Source: JAADFF01 sp013153035 (GTDB taxonomy: Bacteria > Coprothermobacterota > Coprothermobacteria > Coprothermobacterales > JAADFF01). Taken from it: a stretch of 64,000 nucleotides of DNA. The notes under the pieces are model-generated. The model had not been told where the DNA came from, searched no databases, and saw only the letters and a program-made list of their open reading frames with translations. The stretch lies in NCBI GenBank assembly GCA_026184435.1, contig CP046447.1. The stretch is one strand, 5' to 3'. The position numbers and the translations under genes were made by a program. Of this stretch, positions 44,075 to 51,003 are shown piece by piece (position 1 is the stretch's first letter; each line of letters starts with the position of its first letter).

Positions 44075-45529
44075 TTGTCAGAGGTATATGATGTTGTTGT
44101 TATTGGTGCTGGTATTAGCGGTTCTACAATTTTCTATCTGCTTAATAAGTACCAGATAAAAACTTTACTCGTTGAGAAGTCCGCAGATATTGCTGGTGGT
44201 GGTGCCACCAAGGCCAACAGTGCCATTATTCACTCAGGTCATGACCCTAAACCGGGTACACTAAAGGCCAAACTCAATGTTAGGGGTAATTATCTGTGGC
44301 ATAAGTGGGTTGAAAAGTTAAATATTCCTTTTTACCCTACAGGTGCAATGATTGTTGCCACCGAAGAAGACAGACAGGAGACTATTTATGAGCTGAAAGA
44401 AAGGGCCAAAAAGAACGGTGTAGAGGCCTATATTATCAGCGGTGAAGAGGCAAGAAAAAGAGAGCCGCATCTGACAGAGAAGACAACTATGGCACTGGTT
44501 ACTCCCACTGCCGGTATTATTCATCCCATGAGGGCCGCTATAGCCCCTGTTGCCAATGGTATCAAAAACGGAGGAGAGCTAAAACTTCTTACTGAGGTAA
44601 CAAATATCACCCGTGATGAGGAAACGGGGCTTCTAAATGTCCATACCAACAGAGGTATTTTCAAGACCAGAATTGTTATCAATGCCGCAGGTCTTTTTGC
44701 CGATAAGATTATGGCTATGGTAGGCGAAGACTGGTTCAAGATTACCCCTCGTAGAGGAGAATACCTCATCATAGATGACGATGCCCCTCTGCATGTTAGT
44801 ACTGTGCTATTTCCAACACCAACCCCGATTTCTAAGGGTATACTGGTGCTTCCCACAGTTGGTATGGAGGTTATGATTGGTCCCAATGCCGAAAACCTTG
44901 ATAAGCCTGATACGGCTACAACACTGCATGGCCTTCAGACGGTTATCAAAGGTGCTAAGAAACTGGTTCCGTTTGAATACGAAAAGTGGGCATTTGCATC
45001 GTTTGCTGGACTGCGTCCAACAGGGAATACCGGCGATTTTTACATAGCCCATAGTGAAACTGTGAAAGGTGTTATTCATGTGGCCGGTATAGAATCCCCA
45101 GGTCTTGCTTCAGCACCGGCCATTGCCGAGATGGTTGTTGATATGGTAGGAGAACTTATAGACCTCAAAGAGAAGTCAGAGTGGGATGATACATACGAGT
45201 TTCCACCGTATATCAAGTTCTTGCCAGAGCAGATGAGAAGAGAATTGACAAAGGCCCGCGAAGATTATGGAAAGATTGTTTGTAGGTGTAGACAGGTTAG
45301 TGAAGGAGAGATTGTTGATGTTATTAGACTGACTCCTGGTGTTAACGATGTCGATGCCATCAAGAGAAGACTTGGTGTAACAGGTGGCCATTGTGGTGGC
45401 ACTTACTGTCTGCCTAAGATTATGGAGATATTGGCTAGAGAAAAAGGTATTCTTCCCCAATATGTAAAGAAATCTGCCGATAAAGAAAAGGCCTTTTTTG
45501 TTTCTGTAAAAGGTGGTGATGTCAGGTGA
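44075..45529 (+). CDS. FAD-dependent glycerol-3-phosphate dehydrogenase with BFD-type domain
   Basis: 484 residues. DAO-fold flavoprotein: VVVIGAGISGSTIFYLL, LVEKSADIAGGGATKANSAI, NAAGLFADKI, GLRPTGNTGDF, and a C-terminal BFD-like [2Fe-2S] domain with CRCRQVSEGEI and GGHCGGTYC. This arrangement is that of anaerobic GlpA-like or GlpO-like enzymes. Oxidises glycerol-3-phosphate to DHAP, with the next two genes as probable electron-transfer partners. TTG 44075 after AGAGGTGATA. Confidence 0.88.
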   Translation: MSEVYDVVVIGAGISGSTIFYLLNKYQIKTLLVEKSADIAGGGATKANSAIIHSGHDPKPGTLKAKLNVRGNYLWHKWVEKLNIPFYPTGAMIVATEEDRQETIYELKERAKKNGVEAYIISGEEARKREPHLTEKTTMALVTPTAGIIHPMRAAIAPVANGIKNGGELKLLTEVTNITRDEETGLLNVHTNRGIFKTRIVINAAGLFADKIMAMVGEDWFKITPRRGEYLIIDDDAPLHVSTVLFPTPTPISKGILVLPTVGMEVMIGPNAENLDKPDTATTLHGLQTVIKGAKKLVPFEYEKWAFASFAGLRPTGNTGDFYIAHSETVKGVIHVAGIESPGLASAPAIAEMVVDMVGELIDLKEKSEWDDTYEFPPYIKFLPEQMRRELTKAREDYGKIVCRCRQVSEGEIVDVIRLTPGVNDVDAIKRRLGVTGGHCGGTYCLPKIMEILAREKGILPQYVKKSADKEKAFFVSVKGGDVR

Positions 45530-46752
45530 AAGTTGCCGTTATAGGTGCAGGTAGTGCCGGTATGGAGGCTGCCAAGACACTTGCCAGTAATGGTGTTAAA
45601 ACAGTTCTTGTTGATGTAGAGGAGCGTATGGGAGGCATACTTAACCAGTGTATTCATCCGGGCTTTGGGCTTCATATGTTTGGTGAAGAGCTAACCGGCC
45701 CTGAATTTGCTCAACGTCTGGAAGATACTATAAAAGATTTAAATATTGATGTTAGAACAAATACCTATGTCAAAGCTTTACAGGTAAAAGATGGTAAGAA
45801 ATCGTTGGTGCTTCAGGCTCCGAAACTTGGAGAATACGAAGAGGAGTTTGACAAAATTATTATTGCCACAGGTGCAAGAGAGCGCACACCGGCCGGTATA
45901 CTGACACCAGGTCACCGAGTTGCCGGTATTTATACAGCTGGATTGGCACAGACATTTACCAATATAAAGGGGTGGCTTCCAGGAAATAAAGTGCTTATAG
46001 TCGGTTCAGGCGATGTGGGACTTATTATGGCAAGAAGACTGACCCTTGAAGGAGCAGAAGTTGTTGGTGTTATTGAAATCAATCCATTTCCCGGAGGTCT
46101 TCCCCGTAATGTGAAGGCCTGTCTTGAAGATTTTGGTATACCTCTTTATTTATCAAGAAAAGTTATTCATATAGAGGGTAAAGATGGAAGAGTGCATAAG
46201 GTTTATGTGGCAAAGGTAGATGGACAGTGGAATATTATCTCTGACGATTATGAAGTGTTTGAGGTGGATACCGTTCTTTTCTCTATAGGCCTTATACCAA
46301 ACACCGGTCTTCTCAAACACTATGTTCCTATCAAGAAGGGGTTTTATGTAGACTTCGACCAAAACTTTATGACAGATATACCGGGTGTACATATCATAGG
46401 CAATAGTGCGATGATATTCGACCTTGCTGATCATGCGTCACTGTCAGGTAAAATGGCGGCCAATGCTATTTTGTCGGAAATAGTAATAGATAAGAAAATT
46501 CCTGTTGTATCCGAAGGTCTTACTGTATATCCTTCTCATATTACTTTGCCACTTTTAGAGAACTGTGTAAAGATATTTATTCGTGTAAGAAGACCTGTTG
46601 CTTCTGCCACTATACATGTGTCCACTGATCACGGCCAGATAAAACACGAGATAAAAGATATTGTGCCAGCCCAGATGCTTGAAGTGTGTGTGCCCGGTGA
46701 TATGTTAAAAACGGCCTTTGCATTGAATGTGGCATTGGAGGTGCATGAATAA
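45526..46752 (+). CDS. FAD/NAD(P)-dependent oxidoreductase of the glycerol operon
   Basis: 408 residues. Two dinucleotide-binding sites: AVIGAGSAGMEAAKTLASNG with GGILNQCIHPGFGLHMFG at the N-terminus and VLIVGSGDVGLIMARRLTLEG mid-protein, plus ATGARERTP. Related to the HcnB/GlpB-like NAD(P)/FAD reductases that pair with the preceding BFD-type dehydrogenase; together they would pass electrons from glycerol-3-phosphate to a carrier. GTG overlaps the previous stop (GTGA). Confidence 0.87.
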   Translation: MKVAVIGAGSAGMEAAKTLASNGVKTVLVDVEERMGGILNQCIHPGFGLHMFGEELTGPEFAQRLEDTIKDLNIDVRTNTYVKALQVKDGKKSLVLQAPKLGEYEEEFDKIIIATGARERTPAGILTPGHRVAGIYTAGLAQTFTNIKGWLPGNKVLIVGSGDVGLIMARRLTLEGAEVVGVIEINPFPGGLPRNVKACLEDFGIPLYLSRKVIHIEGKDGRVHKVYVAKVDGQWNIISDDYEVFEVDTVLFSIGLIPNTGLLKHYVPIKKGFYVDFDQNFMTDIPGVHIIGNSAMIFDLADHASLSGKMAANAILSEIVIDKKIPVVSEGLTVYPSHITLPLLENCVKIFIRVRRPVASATIHVSTDHGQIKHEIKDIVPAQMLEVCVPGDMLKTAFALNVALEVHE

Positions 46753-47123
46753 TGAGGCGTCAATGTAAGTGCATAATGTGTCCTGTAGGGTGTGAAATAG
46801 AGATTGTTCTTGATGACAGTGGGAATGTTGTTGAAGTTATTGGAGGTCTATGTGAAAGGGGAAGAAACTTTGCCAAAGAGACAGCTGGTCAGAATATGCA
46901 GATTGTAACAACAACAATAAAGCTAGCGAAACCTGTAGGAGAGGTTAGGGTAGTGCCCGTAAAAACACTTACTCCTGTGCCTGTATCCCAGATGAAGGAG
47001 GTTGTTTCTTATCTTAAAACACTTGTTGTGCAACCACCTGTAAAAGTGGGAGATGTTATAGCTGATAATATCGGAGGTAAGCATATAATAGTTGTAGCCA
47101 CTCGTTCCGTTGGAACCTCTTGA
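46752..47123 (+). CDS. DUF1667 protein, small cysteine-rich partner
   Basis: 123 residues. N-terminal CKCIMCPVGCEIEI followed by GGLCERGRNFAKE gives a cysteine set suited to an iron-sulfur or metal site; the rest is the DUF1667 beta-rich domain with KTLTPVPVSQMKE. Family members sit next to this dehydrogenase-oxidoreductase pair in many anaerobes, which suggests a third subunit of an anaerobic glycerol-3-phosphate dehydrogenase (inference). Its stop codon lies inside the -35 box of the tRNA promoter. Confidence 0.88.
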   Translation: MRRQCKCIMCPVGCEIEIVLDDSGNVVEVIGGLCERGRNFAKETAGQNMQIVTTTIKLAKPVGEVRVVPVKTLTPVPVSQMKEVVSYLKTLVVQPPVKVGDVIADNIGGKHIIVVATRSVGTS

Positions 47124-47148
47124 CATACTGGAAGCTTCCTTGTATAAT
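47120..47148 (+). promoter_or_regulatory. consensus promoter for tRNA-Pro
   Basis: TTGACA (47120-47125), 17-bp spacer, TATAAT (47143-47148), with TG directly before the -10. It matches the sigma-70 consensus at every position. The TGA stop of the DUF1667 gene (47121-47123) is part of the -35 box. Start near 47155. Confidence 0.88.
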
Positions 47149-47165
47149 TTATTTGCTTGGTCGGT

Positions 47166-47242
47166 CGGGGCGTAGCGCAGCCAGGTAGCGCACTCGTTTG
47201 GGGTGCGAGTGGTCGGCGGTTCAAATCCGCCCGCCCCGACCA
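47166..47242 (+). tRNA. tRNA-Pro, anticodon GGG
   Basis: 77 nt including encoded CCA. Acceptor CGGGGCG (47166-47172) pairs with CGCCCCG (47232-47238); D stem GCGC/GCGC; anticodon stem CTCGT/GCGAG with loop TTGGGGT giving anticodon GGG; T stem GGCGG/CCGCC with loop TTCAAAT; discriminator A then CCA. Reads CCC/CCU. The three bases before the mature 5' end (GGT) can also pair with ACC at the 3' end, lengthening the acceptor stem to ten pairs in the precursor. Confidence 0.96.
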
Positions 47243-47253
47243 TTTTTGTTTTT
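47243..47253 (+). terminator. T tract ending the tRNA-Pro transcript
   Basis: TTTTTGTTTTT follows the encoded CCA with no gap. The extended acceptor stem (GGTCGGGGCG with CGCCCCGACC) or the T-arm hairpin could serve as the terminator stem. The following 150 bp up to gap hold only its promoter and leader. Confidence 0.5.
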
Positions 47254-47316
47254 GAAACTTAAATATTCCACAATATGCGATTTTCCCTCCTTTTATTCGA
47301 TAATAAATGCAAGGTC

Positions 47317-47345
47317 TTGCTGGTACATACTTATTGATGTATACT
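47317..47345 (+). promoter_or_regulatory. promoter of the gap-pgk-tpiA operon
   Basis: TTGCTG (47317-47322), 17-bp spacer ending in GATG, TATACT (47340-47345), with a TG extension. Start near 47352, leaving a leader of about 55 nt before the gap ATG. Confidence 0.6.
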
Positions 47346-47407
47346 TATTTCCTTAAGGGTGATAAAATTGATAAGGATATAAAACATATGCAAAAGGAGG
47401 GATCGGT

Positions 47408-48418
47408 ATGGTAAGAGTTGCCATAAACGGTTTTGGAAGAATTGGAAGACAGGTTTTCAAGGTCCTGTTTGAGAAGTATCGTGATCAGGTGGAGGTTGTT
47501 GCTGTAAACGACCTAACGGATGTTAAAACCTTGGCTCACTTGCTAAAATATGATTCTAACTATGGAAAGTTTGAGGCAGATATTCGCACCGAGGGAGATT
47601 ATATTCTTGTCGACGATGTAAAAATTAAAGTCTTGGCAGAGCCAGATCCTGCCAAGCTTCCTTGGAAAGATTTGAATATAGACATTGTTGTTGAGTCTAC
47701 TGGTAGATTCCGCGAAAGGGATAAGGCAGCCAAGCATCTTGAGGCTGGAGCTAAGAAGGTTATTATCTCTGCACCAGCAAAGGGTGAAGATATTACTATC
47801 GTGCTTGGTGTTAACCACGAAAAATACGATCCTGAAAAGCATCATATCATTTCTAATGCTTCTTGTACAACAAACTGTCTTGCTCCTGTAGCCAAAGTTC
47901 TACAGGACAGTTTCGGTATTAAGCGTGGTCTTATGACAACAGTTCACTCTTACACCAACGACCAGCGTATTCTCGACCTGCCACACAAAGACCTACGTCG
48001 TGCAAGAGCAGCTGCTATTAATATCATTCCTACCACCACAGGTGCTGCTGCAGCAATTGGTAAAGTTATTCCTGAGCTTAACGGTAAGCTTGATGGTATG
48101 GCCATGAGAGTGCCTACATCTACTGTTTCTATTGTTGACCTTACTGTGGAGCTTGAAAAGCCTGCAACTGCTGAGGAAATCAATGCCGCTATGAAGAAAG
48201 CCGCCGAGGGCGAGCTTAAAGGTATTCTTGGATATTCCGAGGAACCACTGGTATCCTCTGACTATAAGGGTGATCCAAGATCTTCTATCTTTGATGCTCT
48301 TGAGACCAGAGTTATCGATGGTAACTTTGTGAAAGTTCTTTCTTGGTACGACAACGAGTGGGGTTACTCCAATAGAGTTGCAGACCTTATTGTATACATA
48401 GCCTCCAAGGGGCTGTGA
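47408..48418 (+). CDS. gap: glyceraldehyde-3-phosphate dehydrogenase
   Basis: 336 residues. VAINGFGRIGRQVFKVL (NAD site), VVAVNDLTD, catalytic NASCTTNCLAPVAKVL (Cys), THSYTNDQR-type VHSYTNDQRILDLPHKD, and SWYDNEWGYSNRV. Phosphorylating GAPDH of glycolysis. ATG after AAGGAGGG. Biased codons suggest high expression. pgk follows with a few bases between. Confidence 0.97.
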   Translation: MVRVAINGFGRIGRQVFKVLFEKYRDQVEVVAVNDLTDVKTLAHLLKYDSNYGKFEADIRTEGDYILVDDVKIKVLAEPDPAKLPWKDLNIDIVVESTGRFRERDKAAKHLEAGAKKVIISAPAKGEDITIVLGVNHEKYDPEKHHIISNASCTTNCLAPVAKVLQDSFGIKRGLMTTVHSYTNDQRILDLPHKDLRRARAAAINIIPTTTGAAAAIGKVIPELNGKLDGMAMRVPTSTVSIVDLTVELEKPATAEEINAAMKKAAEGELKGILGYSEEPLVSSDYKGDPRSSIFDALETRVIDGNFVKVLSWYDNEWGYSNRVADLIVYIASKGL

Positions 48419-48423
48419 TAGCC

Positions 48424-49620
48424 ATGGAGCTGCACAAACTTGATGAAGTTAAGGTTAAAGGTAAAAGAGTGCTGGTAAGGGTGGACTTTAATGTCCCCCT
48501 TACCAGCGATGGTGAAGTTGCCGATGATACACGTATAAATGCAGCAATACCTACCATTACCCATCTAATGAAGAATGGAGCAAAAATTATTCTTGTATCC
48601 CATTTGGGAAGACCTAAGGGACAAAGAAAACCTGAGCTGTCCTTAGTACCTGTTGCAAAGAGATTGGCTAATATTCTTCGTAAAGAGGTATTGTTCGTTC
48701 CTGATGTTATAGGAGAAGAGGTTGAAATGGCTGTTTCTTCACTTGAAGAAGGCGATGTTCTCATGCTTGAGAATGTGCGTTTCTATCCAGAGGAAGAGAA
48801 AAATGATCCTGAATTTGCCAGGAAACTTGCGTCTTTGGGAGATATATTTGTTTCCGATGCTTTTTCTGTCGCACATAGAGCCCATGCCTCTAATGTTGGT
48901 GTAGCTCAATATCTTAAGGCATATGCTGGTTTTCTTATGATAAAAGAGATAGAAAATCTTGGTATGCTACTTGATCCATCGGATGAGCTAAGACCATACT
49001 ATGTCATTATGGGAGGGGCCAAGGTTTCCGATAAAATTGGTGTTATTGACAATATCCTTGACAAAGTAGACGGGCTCTTTATTGGTGGGGGCATGGTCTT
49101 TACATTCCTCAAGGCTAAGGGGTATGAAATCGGTAGATCTTTGCTAGAAGAAGATTATATTGAATACGCCAAAGAGGTTATGAAAAAAGCCGAAGAGACA
49201 GGCAAGAAAATTGTTTTGCCTACTGATATTGTGGTAGCCGATAGCATTGATGCAGACACCGGTGAGGTTGTTCCCGTAGATGCTATTCCTGCCGATAAGA
49301 TGGGCCTTGATATTGGTCCTGAGAGCATAGAGCTTTTCAAGAAAGAGCTTGCCGATGGAAAACTTGTATTCTGGAATGGACCTATGGGTGTATTTGAAAA
49401 AGACGCATTTGCCGAGGGTACCAAGGCTATTGCAGAGTACCTTGCCCAGAAGTGTGAAAAGGGTGAGATGAAAGTTGTGCTTGGTGGAGGCGATTCTGCA
49501 GCAGCAGCACATAAGTTTGGGGTAGCTGATAAGTATACCCATGTATCTACTGGCGGAGGTGCTTCCCTGAAATTCTTAGAGGGTAAGACGCTTCCTGGTA
49601 TACAGGTTCTTTATTGGTGA
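48424..49620 (+). CDS. pgk: phosphoglycerate kinase
   Basis: 398 residues. KGKRVLVRVDFNVPLTSDGE, LVSHLGRPKG, LENVRFYPEEEKNDPEFA, DAFSVAHRAHAS, VIMGGAKVSDKI, and GGGDSAAAAHKFG near the end. Start ATG 48424 fits homologues, though GTG 48415 is closer to the AAGGGG tract. A long imperfect hairpin lies at codons 16-28 (48471-48507). Separate from tpiA, unlike the fused enzyme of Thermotoga. Confidence 0.95.
   Translation: MELHKLDEVKVKGKRVLVRVDFNVPLTSDGEVADDTRINAAIPTITHLMKNGAKIILVSHLGRPKGQRKPELSLVPVAKRLANILRKEVLFVPDVIGEEVEMAVSSLEEGDVLMLENVRFYPEEEKNDPEFARKLASLGDIFVSDAFSVAHRAHASNVGVAQYLKAYAGFLMIKEIENLGMLLDPSDELRPYYVIMGGAKVSDKIGVIDNILDKVDGLFIGGGMVFTFLKAKGYEIGRSLLEEDYIEYAKEVMKKAEETGKKIVLPTDIVVADSIDADTGEVVPVDAIPADKMGLDIGPESIELFKKELADGKLVFWNGPMGVFEKDAFAEGTKAIAEYLAQKCEKGEMKVVLGGGDSAAAAHKFGVADKYTHVSTGGGASLKFLEGKTLPGIQVLYW
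48471..48507 (+). repeat. long hairpin at the start of pgk
   Basis: GCTGGTAAGGGTGGAC (48471-48486), loop TTTAAT, GTCCCCCTTACCAGC (48493-48507): 15 pairs with a single bulged T. It falls within the conserved VLVRVDFNVPLTS coding stretch, so the codon choice (gtc, ccc, acc, agc) makes the hairpin possible. Confidence 0.6.
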
Positions 49621-49632
49621 GGGGGTGTTTCT

Positions 49633-50391
49633 GTGAGAAAGACTATTGTTGCCGGCAATTGGAAAATGAATGGTTCTACACTAATGACAAAGAAAATTAT
49701 TATAGGTACAATGGCTCGTCTATGGGATGTAGACTTTAATGAAAACCTTGAGGTGGTATTTATTCCGCCGTTTATATATATTCCTATAGCTTCTGATCTT
49801 GTTAAAGATAGCAGATATGAGATTGGTGCCCAGAATATGTACTTTGAAGACAAGGGAGCATTTACTGGTGAAATTGCACCTGATATGCTCAAGGATTTTG
49901 ATGTCAAGTATGTTGTGTTAGGTCACTCCGAGCGCCGTCATATCTTTGGAGAATCCAATGAGATGATAGCCAAAAAGGTAAAGAAGGCTGTAGAAAAAGA
50001 GCTTGTGCCTATACTGTGTGTTGGCGAGACACTGGAAGAGCGCGAAGAGGGTAAAACATGGGATGTAATTCGTGAGCAACTGGAGACAGCTCTTAGTCAG
50101 TTTGACACTTTGCCAGAGATTGTGATTGCCTATGAGCCTGTCTGGGCTATAGGTACTGGTAAGGCTGCAACTAAAGAAGATGCCGAAGAGGTTATCTCTA
50201 AGATTAGAAGCTGGATCAAAGAAAAATTTGGAACCGATGAGGTGTCAATACTCTATGGTGGTAGTGTGAAACCTGCCAATGTAGAAAACTTTGCCTCTTC
50301 CCAAGAAATAGATGGGGCACTTGTTGGAGGGGCTTCCCTAAAACCCGAAGATTTTGCTATAATTGTTAAAACATTTGTTGGAAGGGGTTGA
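49633..50391 (+). CDS. tpiA: triosephosphate isomerase
   Basis: 252 residues. AGNWKMNGS (Lys), VLGHSERRHIFGE (His), IAYEPVWAIGTGKAA (Glu) and YGGSVKPAN give the complete active site. Interconverts DHAP and G3P, linking the glycerol operon to lower glycolysis. GTG 49633 after GAGGGGGTG. Confidence 0.96.
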   Translation: MRKTIVAGNWKMNGSTLMTKKIIIGTMARLWDVDFNENLEVVFIPPFIYIPIASDLVKDSRYEIGAQNMYFEDKGAFTGEIAPDMLKDFDVKYVVLGHSERRHIFGESNEMIAKKVKKAVEKELVPILCVGETLEEREEGKTWDVIREQLETALSQFDTLPEIVIAYEPVWAIGTGKAATKEDAEEVISKIRSWIKEKFGTDEVSILYGGSVKPANVENFASSQEIDGALVGGASLKPEDFAIIVKTFVGRG

Positions 50392-50397
50392 AGTGGG

Positions 50398-50613
50398 ATG
50401 AAGGAAGCAATAATGATTGGTGTTGCTATTGTCTCTGCAATACTTCTTATACTTATTGGTATACAGGAGCCCAAAGGAGAAGGACTGGGTGCTATTGGTG
50501 GTACAGCGTCTATTTTTCACGGTTCGTCTCCTAGACAAAAGTTACTAGACAAACTCATTATTGTGTTTGCTGTATTATTTGCCGTTGGTGTGTTTGTTGC
50601 TGGTCTTATGTAA
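50398..50613 (+). CDS. secG: SecG preprotein translocase subunit
   Basis: 71 residues with two hydrophobic segments (about 3-23 and 50-70) separated by a polar loop containing GLGAIGGTASIFHGSS, the conserved SecG G-rich signature. Helps SecYEG channel cycling. Follows tpiA directly, a common neighbour order. Confidence 0.9.
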   Translation: MKEAIMIGVAIVSAILLILIGIQEPKGEGLGAIGGTASIFHGSSPRQKLLDKLIIVFAVLFAVGVFVAGLM

Positions 50614-50643
50614 GACTGGCTAAAACAATAAAAACAAAAAAAA

Positions 50644-50694
50644 CCTAGTTCTGGGAAGGACCGTAGAGTCCTATCTCGGGCTATGGAGGAGGTG
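50644..50694 (+). promoter_or_regulatory. structured rpsO leader, candidate S15 autoregulatory element
   Basis: A stacked hairpin can form: CCTAG (50644-50648) with CTATGG (50681-50686, one bulge), CTGGGA (50651-50656) with TCTCGG (50674-50679, containing G-U pairs) and AGGAC/GTCCT (50657-50661/50668-50672). It ends at the rpsO ribosome site GGAGGAGGTG. Alternating G-U/G-C pairs are part of known S15 binding sites. Structure seen by eye; function inferred. Confidence 0.4.
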
Positions 50695-50699
50695 CGATT

Positions 50700-50966
50700 A
50701 TGTTTAACAAGGAGATTAAACAGCAGATTATTAAGGAGTTTGGTAAACACGAGGGAGACACAGGTTCTACAGAGGTGCAGGTGGCTATTTTGACAGCCAG
50801 AATCAAGCATCTTACAGAGCACCTGAAACAGCATCCCCACGATTACCACTCCAAGAGGGGCTTGCTGAAGCTTGTTGGTCGTAGAAAAAAGCTTCTCAAG
50901 TACCTCAAGAGGAAGGACATGGAAGCCTACCTATCTCTTATTAACCGTCTCGGCTTGAAGAGATAA
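50700..50966 (+). CDS. rpsO: ribosomal protein S15
   Basis: 88 residues, standard length. KHEGDTGSTEVQVAILTARI, LTEHLKQHPHDYHSKRGLL and LVGRRKKLLKYLKRKD are the conserved 16S rRNA-binding helices. Central-domain 30S assembly protein. ATG 50700 after GGAGGAGGTG. Followed by pnp, the usual arrangement. Confidence 0.97.
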   Translation: MFNKEIKQQIIKEFGKHEGDTGSTEVQVAILTARIKHLTEHLKQHPHDYHSKRGLLKLVGRRKKLLKYLKRKDMEAYLSLINRLGLKR

Positions 50967-51003
50967 ATTGGGTTGGGCTCCGTGGAAAGGAAGTGAACAA
51001 GGT

